Positions 54,897 to 63,223 of a DNA stretch of 64,000 nucleotides are shown in pieces (the stretch's first letter is position 1; every line of letters starts with the position of its first letter). Source of the stretch: Curvibacter sp. AEP1-3 (lineage in GTDB: Bacteria; Pseudomonadota; Gammaproteobacteria; Burkholderiales; Burkholderiaceae_C). Under the pieces are notes generated by a model, which was given only the letters and a program-made list of their open reading frames with translations, was not told the DNA's origin and did no database searches. The stretch spans positions 806,001-870,000 of the forward strand of contig NZ_CP015698.1 of NCBI RefSeq assembly GCF_002163715.1. Direction: 5' to 3'. A program made the position numbers and the translations under genes.

Positions 54897-55548
54897 CGGT
54901 CGCAACCCAAAGCGCAAAGGGCACGACTCTGGGCGCGATGCAGGGGGATTTTTTGCATTACCTTGGACGGTGCTTGATTGCCCAGCCTTCTCCCGGCTAA
55001 GCCATCCTGCAAAGGCGCTGCTGATGGAGTTGGGGCGGCAGTTCGTGCGAGATAACAATGGGAGGCTGCTTTTATCCCGCGCGCATTTGGCTAAGCGTGG
55101 ATGGTCAAGCAATGACACCATCAACCGCGCCAAAGCAGAGTTGCTCGCGAGTGGCTTTATTTTCGAGACTGTCAAAGGCCACCGCCCCAATAAGGCGAGT
55201 TGGTACGCGGTCACATGGAGGGCGCTGGACAGGATACCTGGCTACGACCCCGGCGCTGTGGAGCTATTTAGAAGGAGCGCTTACCAAGATAACCAGCCCC
55301 TTAGAAACGCAAGTCTTACACCGGCAAGCGGTCAAGGCAAGCGCATAACAGCACCGACTGGCGGTCTAGGGAGACTCGCCACTACACCGGCAAGCGGTGC
55401 TATCAGAGGCAGTTTTGCCGCGCTCTCTGCACCGCCACACGGACACCATCTAGATATGCCATCTGTAGGCGTCAAAAACTACGGCAGTTACCGGCGGTTG
55501 ACTCGAGGATGTACCGGATTGTTTTCCGCGCTAGTCCTTAGTAATTGA
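54889..55548 (+). CDS. Replication-initiator-like protein with internal repeats
   Basis: 219-residue protein. Residues about 15-115 look like a winged-helix domain: FFALPWTVLDCPAFSRLSHP, then LLMELGRQFVRDNNGRLLLS, LAKRGWSSNDTINRAKAELL, YAVTWRALDRIPGYDPG. Similar N-termini occur in hypothetical phage/island replication proteins. The C-terminal 100 residues are low-complexity and the DNA there carries an iteron-like 16-base repeat (55317-55332, 55383-55398). By analogy with lambda O, an origin could lie inside the gene. The family assignment is inference. Confidence 0.6.
   Translation: MANGRNPKRKGHDSGRDAGGFFALPWTVLDCPAFSRLSHPAKALLMELGRQFVRDNNGRLLLSRAHLAKRGWSSNDTINRAKAELLASGFIFETVKGHRPNKASWYAVTWRALDRIPGYDPGAVELFRRSAYQDNQPLRNASLTPASGQGKRITAPTGGLGRLATTPASGAIRGSFAALSAPPHGHHLDMPSVGVKNYGSYRRLTRGCTGLFSALVLSN
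55317..55398 (+). repeat. Iteron-like repeats inside the replication-like gene
   Basis: TACACCGGCAAGCGGT occurs at 55317-55332 and again, identical, at 55383-55398; a degenerate third unit (GCACCGACTGGCGGT) lies midway at 55351-55365. Spacing about 32-34 bases, or roughly three helical turns. Possible initiator-binding sites. Confidence 0.55.
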
Positions 55549-55689
55549 CGGCACGAAAGGAAGGGCCTACACACTACGCGCGAAGTGCTGGAATCAATTG
55601 GTGAATAACCAGCAAATTCAAGCAGTTACCAGTTCGGGTCTTATGCCCAAAAAGTGCGAACGAAATCAAACACTTAGGAGTCTGAGAAA

Positions 55690-55932
55690 TTGACGAAAAG
55701 AGACCGCCCCAGAGTTGACTACACGCCCTGCCAAGCTGCCTTAGAGGCCCTGCAGGCCGCGCGCACTTTGTACCCCAAGGCAAACACGCAAGCATTGATA
55801 GACCGCTTGGTCATCACGGGTCTATCTGCGCTAGTGCATGGGAAGTGGCAACCGCCTAGCCTTTGGGGGACGCGTGAACGATGGAAGCTGCCCGATGACC
55901 TGCGCGAGCAAATTCCGGTGCAGTCTGGATAA
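55690..55932 (+). CDS. Small hypothetical protein of the element
   Basis: 80-residue protein starting with a TTG at 55690, 9 bases after an AGGAG. It reads MTKRDRPRVDYTPCQAALEA, helical and basic at the start, with NTQALIDRLVITGLSALVHG in the middle and LWGTRERWKLPDDLREQIPV at the end. No recognised family. It follows the replication-like gene after 141 bases that show no feature. Downstream it is convergent with the lipoprotein gene. Confidence 0.55.
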   Translation: MTKRDRPRVDYTPCQAALEALQAARTLYPKANTQALIDRLVITGLSALVHGKWQPPSLWGTRERWKLPDDLREQIPVQSG

Positions 55933-55996
55933 AGTACAGGGAAATACTTGCTGAATTCCGGGAAATTCACCAAGCGCTTAAGACCGACGTTGAGGT

Positions 55997-56374
55997 TCAT
56001 GGAAAACGTGGGCCGACCTTAACATCCAACTCAATCTTTTGATTAGAAGGCATCGCTTGAAGCCACATTTGTTGCTCACGAGCGTACTCTGCTTCATCTG
56101 CAAACCACTGTTCTAGAGTCTGGGTGTCGCGATTGAATACCAAATAGTAGGGAATAAAACCCTTCCAAGTTTGGTGCAGTGAGTACTTCCAAATCCACTT
56201 GTTCGAAATGAACTGCGTTTGTGAAGGTTCGCCAAGAACTGCCTTGACTTCTGCTGACTTCATTCCGGGGGCAAGTTGATTGGTCTTCACAACAGAGCCA
56301 AGCCCGCCACTCGGCCCCGCACACCCTGCCAAACCCAAGCAGAATAAAAAACCAATTACCCGTAGCACTTGCAT
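55997..56374 (-). CDS. BamE/SmpA-like lipoprotein, element cargo
   Basis: 125-residue lipoprotein: signal peptide (MQVLRVIGFLFCLGLAGC) with lipobox LAGC, mature part with a BamE/SmpA-OmlA-like pattern: LAPGMKSAEVKAVLGEPSQT, KWIWKYSLHQTWKGFIPYYL, VFNRDTQTLEQW. BamE is a Bam-complex subunit; this small copy is probably a paralogue or related protein of unknown role. The start at 56374 has a GGGAGA 7 bases upstream. It is the only minus-strand gene in the element and is likely independent cargo. Confidence 0.7.
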   Translation of the reverse strand: MQVLRVIGFLFCLGLAGCAGPSGGLGSVVKTNQLAPGMKSAEVKAVLGEPSQTQFISNKWIWKYSLHQTWKGFIPYYLVFNRDTQTLEQWFADEAEYAREQQMWLQAMPSNQKIELDVKVGPRFP

Positions 56375-56492
56375 ATCTAATCTCCCTACCAAAGACGTAC
56401 GAACTTTATCAGTTTTGCTGATTTGACTTTGGTCTGCATCGCGGGCGGCAATGCATTTGTTTTGGCTGGCTATGGGGCTAGATTTGGGAAAG

Positions 56493-56512
56493 TTGCCTAC
56501 AGATTGCCTACA
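56493..56512 (+). repeat. Right TTGCCTACA tandem pair (possible integrase arm sites)
   Basis: TTGCCTACA at 56493-56501 and 56504-56512, same strand and same 11-base spacing as the left pair at 52025-52044. Located 59-78 bases inside the right attachment site. The 56393-56490 stretch contains no other feature I can support. Confidence 0.7.
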
Positions 56513-56526
56513 ACCTGCACAAAGAA

Positions 56527-56561
56527 AAAGAGCCTGCTACTTTTTCAATAGCAAGCTCTTT
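56527..56561 (-). terminator. Terminator supplied by the element to tRNA-His
   Basis: AAAGAGC (56527-56533) pairs with GCTCTTT (56555-56561) with an inner GCTA/TAGC pair. On the minus strand it follows the tRNA-His 3' end by 11 bases and runs into a T-rich tract, so it can end tRNA-His transcription now that the original terminator (51813) has been displaced. Confidence 0.75.
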
Positions 56562-56570
56562 AGCGATTAC

Positions 56571-56620
56571 TTGGGGTGGCTGATGGGGCTCGAACCCACG
56601 ACAACAGGAATCACAATCCT
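56571..56620 (-). repeat. Right attachment site within tRNA-His
   Basis: 50-base copy identical to 51848-51897, here forming part of the intact tRNA gene from the anticodon stem to one base beyond the CCA. Marks the right boundary of the element. Confidence 0.92.
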
Positions 56621-56648
56621 GGACTCTACCAACTGAGCTACAGCCACC
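56572..56648 (-). tRNA. tRNA-His (anticodon GTG)
   Basis: Read on the minus strand it starts with the extra G of tRNA-His (G-1, base 56648) followed by GTGGCTGTAGCTCAGTTGG, has anticodon loop TTGTGAT (anticodon GTG), T-arm GGTTCGAGCC, acceptor CAGCCAC, discriminator C and encoded CCA. All four arms fold. Reconstituted by the integration event, since its 3' part is also at 51848-51897. Confidence 0.96.
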
Positions 56649-56658
56649 GTAGACAAAA

Positions 56659-56664
56659 ATTATA
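56659..56664 (-). promoter_or_regulatory. Probable -10 box of tRNA-His
   Basis: On the minus strand TATAAT lies 10 bases upstream of the tRNA's first base. A possible -35 (TTGATC) is 19 bases further up, at the end of ppiD. A small CCTGA/TCAGG hairpin lies between. Confidence 0.55.
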
Positions 56665-56685
56665 ACCTGATTTTCAGGCTCCAGA

Positions 56686-58608
56686 TCAATTCTGGGCTGT
56701 TTTGGCAGCACCGGGGGCCGGAACCTTGATTTGCACCTTGAAACGCTGCTTCAAGCTTTCATAATAGGCACTGCTCTCGGACGCAGCAACCCATTGCGCA
56801 TACTGCGCTTGCTCTTGCTTGCCTTTGGCTTCTTCCACCGCATTGCGTGGCAACACCTTGTTGACACGCACCACCACATAGCCTTGGCCGCCCACATCTG
56901 TACCCGTAAAGCCGGGTAGCTTGGCCGGATTGACCTTCAATGCAGCATCCACCACAGCACCTGCCAGTCCTTGAGCAGCGTCGCGGGACACCGTGACAGC
57001 GGCGGGCATGGCCACGGCAGAAGGATTGGCTTGCAAAGCGGCCAGCTTCTCGGTGCCCTCTTTTTTGGCCTGCTCAAGAGCGCGGCTTGCCACCAAACGT
57101 TCACGGACCTGGGCCTTCACCTCATTGAGCGCCAAGGGACGCGCCGGGCTATATGCCACCACACGGGCAGAAACCAGTTGATTAGCGCCCAGCTCCAGAG
57201 CTTCGGTATTGCGCTTCTTCTCCAGGGAATCGGTACTAAAAATGGCTTCCAACAACTTGGGATTCGCCAAGGGGCCGGCTGCGCCGGGCAGGGGCTGGCG
57301 CTGCACATTGGTGGCGGTTTTGACTTCCAGCTTCAAACGCTCGGCAACAGGCTTCAGGCTGTCAGATTGCTCGTACACGCCATTGGTGAAGGCCTCTGCC
57401 ACTTCAGCAAACTTTCGCTGCGCCAATTGAGCGCGCAATTCGGGCTCCAGGCTGACACGGGCCTCTTCGAATGTGGGCTGCTTTGCACCCTTCACTTCTG
57501 CCAGCTTGATGATGTGGAAGCCGAAATCGGACTCCACCAAATCGCTGATTTCGCCCTTCTTCATGGAAAACGCAGCATCTTCGAAGGGCTTCACCATCGC
57601 GCCACGGCCGAAGAAATCGAGGTCTCCACCGCGAGGCGCTGACCCTGCGTCTTGAGAGTTCTTTTTGGCCACCTCTGCGAATGAATCCGGCGCCTTGCGC
57701 ACTTGGGCCAGCAAAGCCGTCGCACGCTCTTTGGCCTTGGCGCGGTCAGCGGCCGGCATGTCCTTGGGAGCGTTGATCAGGATGTGGCTGGCGCGACGCT
57801 CTTCTTTGGCGCTCAAGCGGCTGGCATTTTGCTCAAAATAGGACTTGAGGTCGGCTTCATTCACAGACACTGTCTTTTTGACGGCTTCCAAGTCCAGCAC
57901 CACGTATTCCACATTGGCGGTTTCAGTGGACTGGAACAGGGCCGAATTCGCTTGGAAGTAAGCATCGATATCGGCATCTGACGGATTGATTTTGCTAGCG
58001 TAATCCGCAGGGCTGAAACGCAAAACCTGTACTTCACGGCGTTCAAAAAATGCGTTCAGAGCCAAGTCCGATAGTGCCTTCGGAGAAAACGCGGTACCCG
58101 TTACGGCGGACTCCACCTGCATCAAGGACAGATCACGGCGCACACGGGCCTCAAAACCTTCCGGGGTCAGTCCTTGGCTCGCAGCCAGTTGGCGATAACG
58201 CTCCATGTCCAAGGTGCCATCAGGTTTGCGCAAGCTGGCGATGGTGGGGTTTTGCTGCAGCTCACGGGCCAGTCGGGCGTTGCTGGTCGTCATGTGGGCG
58301 GTTTGCACCGCTTCGGCCATGACCTTTTCACGAACCAAGCGTTCCAGCGTGGTGTAGCGGGCTTCGGCAGAATCCAACAATTTGGGGTCCAGATTCGGCA
58401 CGGAGGCACGCAGGCGATCCACCTCATTTTTGTGGGCAAAGTCCCACTCCTCTTGCGTGATCTTGGCGTTGCCAACGGTTGCGACTGTTGCCCCACCACC
58501 GGCCATGCTCTTGTAGCCGTCCACACCGACCAGAACGAAGGCGGGGATGATCAGCAAGAACATGAGGAACATCAAGACCTTCGTGTGCTTGCGAACAAAA
58601 TCAAACAT
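56686..58608 (-). CDS. ppiD: PpiD-like periplasmic chaperone/peptidyl-prolyl isomerase
   Basis: 640-residue inner-membrane-anchored folding factor. One N-terminal membrane helix (VLMFLMFLLIIPAFVLVGVDG, residues about 10-30), a SurA-N-like chaperone domain (about 35-220), a parvulin-type domain around residues 265-360 (RRASHILINAPKDMPAADRAK, PRGGDLDFFGRGAMVKPFED, FGFHIIKLAEVKG) and a second C-terminal domain. Length agrees with PpiD (623 in E. coli). hupB and tRNA-Val upstream are the usual neighbours. Confidence 0.93.
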   Translation of the reverse strand: MFDFVRKHTKVLMFLMFLLIIPAFVLVGVDGYKSMAGGGATVATVGNAKITQEEWDFAHKNEVDRLRASVPNLDPKLLDSAEARYTTLERLVREKVMAEAVQTAHMTTSNARLARELQQNPTIASLRKPDGTLDMERYRQLAASQGLTPEGFEARVRRDLSLMQVESAVTGTAFSPKALSDLALNAFFERREVQVLRFSPADYASKINPSDADIDAYFQANSALFQSTETANVEYVVLDLEAVKKTVSVNEADLKSYFEQNASRLSAKEERRASHILINAPKDMPAADRAKAKERATALLAQVRKAPDSFAEVAKKNSQDAGSAPRGGDLDFFGRGAMVKPFEDAAFSMKKGEISDLVESDFGFHIIKLAEVKGAKQPTFEEARVSLEPELRAQLAQRKFAEVAEAFTNGVYEQSDSLKPVAERLKLEVKTATNVQRQPLPGAAGPLANPKLLEAIFSTDSLEKKRNTEALELGANQLVSARVVAYSPARPLALNEVKAQVRERLVASRALEQAKKEGTEKLAALQANPSAVAMPAAVTVSRDAAQGLAGAVVDAALKVNPAKLPGFTGTDVGGQGYVVVRVNKVLPRNAVEEAKGKQEQAQYAQWVAASESSAYYESLKQRFKVQIKVPAPGAAKTAQN

Positions 58609-58635
58609 GCGCTAACTCTCCATGTGAACAACAAA

Positions 58636-58660
58636 AAAGGCGAACAATTTGTTCGCCTTT
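58636..58660 (-). terminator. Terminator after tRNA-Val
   Basis: AAAGGCGAAC (58636-58645) pairs with GTTCGCCTTT (58651-58660); on the minus strand it follows the tRNA-Val CCA end by 12 bases and leads into a T-run. Separates tRNA-Val from ppiD. Confidence 0.85.
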
Positions 58661-58672
58661 GCTGGGTGGGGG

Positions 58673-58748
58673 TGGTGGGTGATGACGGGCTCGAACCGCC
58701 GACCTACGCCTTGTAAGGGCGCCGCTCTACCAACTGAGCTAATCACCC
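58673..58748 (-). tRNA. tRNA-Val (anticodon TAC)
   Basis: On the minus strand GGGTGATTAGCTCAGTTGG opens the acceptor and D-arm, the anticodon loop reads CTTACAA (anticodon TAC), the T-arm is GGTTCGAGCC, the acceptor closes with ATCACCC, discriminator A and encoded CCA. Length 76 with CCA. Between hupB and ppiD as in related genomes. Confidence 0.96.
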
Positions 58749-58764
58749 CCCCGAAAACCGGATT

Positions 58765-59037
58765 TCAGTTCAGGGCATCTTTCAATGCTTTGCCTGGACG
58801 GAACTTTGGAACCTTGGCAGCCTTGATTTTAATCGCAGCGCCGGTGCGTGGATTGCGACCTGTGCGAGCAGCGCGCTTACCAACCGCAAATGTACCAAAA
58901 CCCACGAGGGACACTGTGCCGCCCTTTTTCAAGGTGGTCTTCACTGCGCCGATGGTGGATTCCAAAGCGCGTGTAGCAGCTGCTTTGGAAATGTCAGCGT
59001 GCTTAGCAATGTGCTCGATCAATTCTGTTTTATTCAC
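58765..59037 (-). CDS. hupB: HU-type nucleoid protein HupB
   Basis: 90-residue histone-like DNA-bending protein. [25 protein letters not shown], then [20 protein letters not shown] (the DNA-contacting arm with the RNP motif) and [12 protein letters not shown] at the end. Length equals E. coli HU (90). Followed by tRNA-Val and ppiD. The region 59038-59283 upstream has no gene and should hold its promoter; no clear -35/-10 pair was seen. Confidence 0.96.
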   Translation of the reverse strand: MNKTELIEHIAKHADISKAAATRALESTIGAVKTTLKKGGTVSLVGFGTFAVGKRAARTGRNPRTGAAIKIKAAKVPKFRPGKALKDALN

Positions 59038-59283
59038 AAGGACCCCTTAGTCGGAAGCGGAGTTAGACGATGTCTCTTCAAATTTCTGATGTATCAAGTA
59101 CCGGATGATTTGCGCGACGCACAAATTTTCAACGGAACTCACACAATATTGCCGCGGCTTTTAAAGCAGCGCGGAGGCGAATTCTAGACGTAAATCTGCG
59201 ACCTTCCTGCACTCTTCAAAGTTTTTTATTTGTGAGCGATTGTCATGCCGAAACAGGTTGACAGAATGGCAAACGCGTCAACT

Positions 59284-59859
59284 CTATTGGGCGCGGGCAC
59301 GAATTTCCGGAAGGGCCTTTTGCAGGTAGTACACCATGGACCACACGGTGAGCACTGCAGCTATCCAGATCAACCAGACACCCCATACGTGAGTGTCGAT
59401 AAGCCCGAACAACATACCGTCAAACAACAGGAACGGAATCGCCACCATCTGCACCACGGTCTTGAGTTTGCCGATCATGTGCACTGCCACACTCTTGCTG
59501 GCACCGATCTGCGCCATCCACTCCCGCAAGGCGGAGATGGCAATTTCACGGCCGATGATTATCAAGGCCACAAATACGTCGGCTCGCTGCAAGTGCACCA
59601 GTACCAGCACACACGCGCACACCAAAAACTTGTCTGCCACCGGGTCGAGGAATGCTCCGAAAGACGAAGTCTGGTTGAGCTTGCGAGCCAGGTAGCCATC
59701 CAACCAATCTGTCAGCGCAAACACCACAAACATGACGGTGGCGACCAGATTACGTTCGTGGATGCTGGCCATGCTATCGGGCAGATAGAACACGCCCACG
59801 ATGAGGGGGATCGCGAAAATTCGCGTCCAGGTCATGATGGTGGGGATGGTGGTAAACAT
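59284..59859 (-). CDS. pgsA: CDP-diacylglycerol-glycerol-3-phosphate 3-phosphatidyltransferase
   Basis: 191-residue membrane enzyme of phosphatidylglycerol synthesis. The CDP-alcohol phosphotransferase motif (DxxDGxxAR...GxxxDxxxD) is complete: TDWLDGYLARKLNQTSSFGA and then FLDPVADK. About five membrane helices. The start at 59859 (MFTTIPTIMTWTRIFA) fits the family; the longer frame upstream is in the uvrC region. Downstream of uvrC with a 19-base gap, a common pairing in bacteria. Confidence 0.95.
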   Translation of the reverse strand: MFTTIPTIMTWTRIFAIPLIVGVFYLPDSMASIHERNLVATVMFVVFALTDWLDGYLARKLNQTSSFGAFLDPVADKFLVCACVLVLVHLQRADVFVALIIIGREIAISALREWMAQIGASKSVAVHMIGKLKTVVQMVAIPFLLFDGMLFGLIDTHVWGVWLIWIAAVLTVWSMVYYLQKALPEIRARAQ

Positions 59860-59878
59860 GGCTGGATTGTGGCACGCC

Positions 59879-61849
59879 TTAGTGCAACGCCCGGTAGATT
59901 TCCTCTGCAAGTTCACGCGATATGCCTTCGACCGATGCGATGTCCTGTGCGCTGGCCTGCTCCACCCCGCGCACGCCACCAAAGCGCTGCAACAGCCTGG
60001 CGCGCCGTTTGGGGCCAATCCCGGGAATTTCCTCCAGCTTGCTGCCGCCGGTGCGTACCTTGGCCCGCGCAGCGCGCATTCCGGTAATCGCGAAGCGGTG
60101 GGCCTCATCGCGGATTTGCGCCACCAACATCAGGGCCGCTGAATCGGCCCCCAGATAGACCTTGTCCCGACCGTCGGCAAACACCAGCTCCTCCAAGCCT
60201 ACCTTGCGGCCCTCGCCTTTTTCAACACCCACAATCAGCGACAGGTCCAGCCCCAAGCTCTCAAAAACCTCTTTGGCCATGGACACCTGCCCTTTGCCGC
60301 CATCCACCAACACCAAGTCAGGTAGGCGCGCACTATTGCTGGGCGGGGTGCCGCTGTGCTTGGCCTCCCGGATCGCCTCGGCAATCTTGCTGTAACGTCG
60401 CGTGAGCACTTGCCGCATGGCCGCGTAGTCGTCCCCGCCGGTGATGCCGTCGATGTTGAAACGCCGGTACTCGGCGTTTTGCATTTTGTGGTGCTGAAAG
60501 ACCACGCAAGAGGCCTGCGTAGCCTCGCCCGCCGTGTGTGAGATGTCGAAGCACTCGATGCGCAATTCGTCGAGGTTCTCGAGCGCAAGGTCCAGGGCAT
60601 CTGCAAGCGCGCGGGTACGCGCCTGCTGCGAACCCTCTTCGGCCAACAAGCGTGCCAGCTGCAAGCCGGCGTTGGTTTGAGCCATGTCCAACCACGCGCG
60701 CCGCTGCTCGCGGGGCTGATGAATCGCTGAGGCCTTCACACCAGTTTGCTCTGCCAGCGCCTGCATCAGGCCCTTGCTCACGGGCTCGCTCACCACCAAT
60801 ACCGAAGGCATGGGCACCTGGATGTAGTGCTGGGCAATAAAGGCTTCGAGCACCTGCACTTCTACCGATGCAGTGGCCACGCCCTCTTCCGCAGACTCCA
60901 TGGCTGAGGCGTCTTCCACGTGCACTGGAAAGTACGCCCGGTCGCCCAGATGGCGGCCACCGCGCACCATGGCGAGGTTCACGCACGCCTTGCCACCTTG
61001 CACCTTGACGGCCAGGATGTCTACGTCCCGGTCCGACACGTTGTCCACCGACTGCTGGTGCAACACATTGGACAAAGCGGCCACCTGGTTGCGCAGCTCA
61101 GCAGCCTTCTCAAACTCCAGCTTCTCGGCATGCGCCATCATGCGGGACTCCAGGCCCCGCATCACATCCTGTGCTTCTCCCCGCAGGAAGCGCTCGGCAT
61201 TCGCTACGTCCTGCGCGTAGTCCAGCGGCTGGATATGGCCGACGCACGGACCGGAACAGCGCTTGATCTGGTACAGCAAACAGGGCCGGGTGCGGTTCGC
61301 AAAAATCGAATCTTCACAAGTGCGCAGGCGGAACACCTTCTGCATCAGCAGAATGGCCTCCTTCACCGCCCAGGCGCTGGGGTAAGGGCCGAAGTAGCGG
61401 TGCTTTTTTTCCACCGCGCCACGGTAGTAGGACACGCGGGCGAACTCCACTGGCTGTGGCGCGCGCGCCGGAGCAGCAGCATCGGCGGGCGCCATGTTCT
61501 TGGGCACCAGCGGGGTGCCGGTCATCTTCAAATACGGGTAGCTCTTGTCGTCGCGAAACAGGATGTTGTACTTGGGGTTCAGCGTCTTGATGAGGTTGTT
61601 TTCCAGCAGCAGCGCCTCCGCCTCAGAGCGCACCACGGTGGTCTCCATGCGCACGATCTTGCTCACCATGTGCCCGATGCGGGTGCCGCCATGGTTTTTC
61701 TGGAAATAGCTGCTGACCCGTTTTTTCAGGCTGATGGCCTTGCCGACATAAAGCACCTGCCCGTCGGCATCGAAATAGCGGTACACGCCGGGCAGGGACG
61801 GGAGCGCTGCCACTTCGCGCAGCAACTCTTCAGGATGGGTATCACTCAT
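59879..61849 (-). CDS. uvrC: UvrABC system protein C
   Basis: 656-residue excision nuclease subunit. GIY-YIG domain at the N-terminus ([19 protein letters not shown]), a UvrB-binding UVR motif ([20 protein letters not shown]), RNase-H-like endonuclease domain ([20 protein letters not shown]) with catalytic acidic residues, and two helix-hairpin-helix motifs ([20 protein letters not shown], then [15 protein letters not shown]). The start at 61849 ([10 protein letters not shown]) is the better of two. Divergent from earP by 47 bases. Confidence 0.96.
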   Translation of the reverse strand: MSDTHPEELLREVAALPSLPGVYRYFDADGQVLYVGKAISLKKRVSSYFQKNHGGTRIGHMVSKIVRMETTVVRSEAEALLLENNLIKTLNPKYNILFRDDKSYPYLKMTGTPLVPKNMAPADAAAPARAPQPVEFARVSYYRGAVEKKHRYFGPYPSAWAVKEAILLMQKVFRLRTCEDSIFANRTRPCLLYQIKRCSGPCVGHIQPLDYAQDVANAERFLRGEAQDVMRGLESRMMAHAEKLEFEKAAELRNQVAALSNVLHQQSVDNVSDRDVDILAVKVQGGKACVNLAMVRGGRHLGDRAYFPVHVEDASAMESAEEGVATASVEVQVLEAFIAQHYIQVPMPSVLVVSEPVSKGLMQALAEQTGVKASAIHQPREQRRAWLDMAQTNAGLQLARLLAEEGSQQARTRALADALDLALENLDELRIECFDISHTAGEATQASCVVFQHHKMQNAEYRRFNIDGITGGDDYAAMRQVLTRRYSKIAEAIREAKHSGTPPSNSARLPDLVLVDGGKGQVSMAKEVFESLGLDLSLIVGVEKGEGRKVGLEELVFADGRDKVYLGADSAALMLVAQIRDEAHRFAITGMRAARAKVRTGGSKLEEIPGIGPKRRARLLQRFGGVRGVEQASAQDIASVEGISRELAEEIYRALH

Positions 61850-61896
61850 GGGCGCTATTGTCGGCCCACGCAGCGCCCTTGTGCACAATCGGCGGC

Positions 61897-63105
61897 ATGT
61901 CCTCCAAGCCAGCCAGCCCGCTCCCCGAGCCACAAACCCCAGCCCCTGCATGGCTATGGGATGTGTTCTGCCAAGTCATCGACAACTATGGCGACATCGG
62001 CGTGTGCTGGCGCTTGTGTGCTGACATTGCGCAACGCGGCCATACCGTGCGCTTCTGGGTGGATGACAGCAGCGCGCTGGACTGGATGGCCCCCGGAGCC
62101 CGCCAAGGCCAATGGTCCGGCATCAGCGTGCGGGCATGGGAAGAAGCCGCGGACGCTGCCAAGCTGCGCGATCTCCCGCCCGCCGATGTGTGGATTGAAG
62201 GTTTCGGATGCCATATTGCTCCTGAATTTATAGCTGCTCGCGCACATTCCATGAGCGCTAACGCCCTAAATGACACTAAACCACCTGCCTGGATCAATCT
62301 GGAATACCTGTCAGCCGAAGACTATGTGGAACGCTGCCACGCACTGCCCTCACCGGTGATGCAAGGTCCTGCAAAAGGCTGGACCAAGCACTTTTATTAC
62401 CCCGGCTTCACCGCAGGCACTGGAGGCCTCTTGCGCGAGCCGAGCTTTGAAGAACGGCAACACGGGCTGGATGACTCCTGGCGCGGCGCATGGCTGGCCG
62501 ACCAAGGCGTAGCCTGGACAGGCGAGCGCCTGATCAGCCTCTTTTGCTATGAACCGGCCGCCCTTGCGAAGGCCTTGGCCGACTGGATGCGCGCCGACAC
62601 ATCTACCTTGCTGCTGGTGACGCCGGGGCGGGCAAGACATGCGCTTGCACAGGCGCTCCCCCAAGCGGAGGCCATGACCGGCACGGCGCTTCACAATAGC
62701 CATCTGCGTCTTCACTACCTCGAAGCCTTGAGCCACCCTGAGTTCGACGCCCTGCTGCAGTGCTGCGACCTCAACTTCGTGCGGGGAGAAGACTCACTGG
62801 TACGCGCCCTCTGGGCCGGCCAACCGTTTGTCTGGCACATCTACCCCCAGGACGATGGCGCACATGCCGAAAAACTCGCCGCCTTTCTGGACTGCATGGG
62901 TGCAGACGCCACCGTTCGCCGGCTCCATGCGGCATGGAATGGACTGCCACCGATTCACAACGCCCCAGGCCAGCAAACAGTGCTGGATTGGGGCCGCTTG
63001 CCGCTGAGTGCATGGCGTCAACAGGTACAAGGCTGGCGCGACCGGCTGCGCCAGCAGCCCGACTTGGTAAGCAGCCTGGTCAGTTTTGTGGAGAAAAGGC
63101 GATAA
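61897..63105 (+). CDS. earP: EF-P arginine rhamnosyltransferase EarP
   Basis: 402-residue GT-B glycosyltransferase that puts rhamnose from dTDP-rhamnose on Arg32 of EF-P. Typical parts are [52 protein letters not shown], and [29 protein letters not shown] with the catalytic/donor residues. The start at 61897 gives the usual length apart from an insertion: about 19 residues (around 109-127, [19 protein letters not shown]) are encoded by an in-frame REP-like repeat, between FGC and the [11 protein letters not shown] block. Upstream of efp, its substrate. Confidence 0.94.
   Translation: MSSKPASPLPEPQTPAPAWLWDVFCQVIDNYGDIGVCWRLCADIAQRGHTVRFWVDDSSALDWMAPGARQGQWSGISVRAWEEAADAAKLRDLPPADVWIEGFGCHIAPEFIAARAHSMSANALNDTKPPAWINLEYLSAEDYVERCHALPSPVMQGPAKGWTKHFYYPGFTAGTGGLLREPSFEERQHGLDDSWRGAWLADQGVAWTGERLISLFCYEPAALAKALADWMRADTSTLLLVTPGRARHALAQALPQAEAMTGTALHNSHLRLHYLEALSHPEFDALLQCCDLNFVRGEDSLVRALWAGQPFVWHIYPQDDGAHAEKLAAFLDCMGADATVRRLHAAWNGLPPIHNAPGQQTVLDWGRLPLSAWRQQVQGWRDRLRQQPDLVSSLVSFVEKRR
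62222..62276 (+). repeat. Dispersed REP-like repeat, copy H, inside earP
   Basis: TGAATTTATAGCTGCTCGCG, then CACATTCCATGAGCGCTAAC. It keeps the earP frame open and is in the same orientation as the gene. Its consensus-like core is intact (AGCTGCTCGCGCACATTCCA). Confidence 0.8.
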
Positions 63106-63223
63106 AATACGAGGCTTTGCTGAATTTGCCGCCTGAACTGCGTAGGTTTAAGGGGTGCAAATCATGCCCCGCCGCAGACTGCGGCCTACAGTCGCTGTAC
63201 GCGACAAACGTCCTCGCAACCCT

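Larger units (their letters stand above)
51848..56620. mobile_element. 4.8-kb integrative element in tRNA-His
   Basis: Bounded by a 50-base perfect direct repeat (51848-51897 and 56571-56620) that corresponds to the 3' two thirds of tRNA-His. It carries, in order, a tyrosine recombinase (52059), a protein of unknown function (53510), iteron-like repeats, an AlpA-like small DNA-binding protein (54257), a 28-residue ORF, a 115-residue and a 219-residue replication-like protein, an 80-residue protein and, on the other strand, a lipoprotein. Paired TTGCCTACA repeats lie near both ends. No capsid, portal or conjugation genes are present, so it is not self-sufficient as a phage or ICE; it may be a satellite or a decayed island. 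The integrase is at the end away from the intact tRNA. Confidence 0.88.

Noticed and set aside
55317..55398. CRISPR array
   Set aside because: Only two exact 16-base units and one degenerate one, inside a coding frame, with no cas genes nearby.
60920..62233. 437-codon plus-strand frame opposite uvrC
   Set aside because: Antisense to UvrC, running into earP in another frame.
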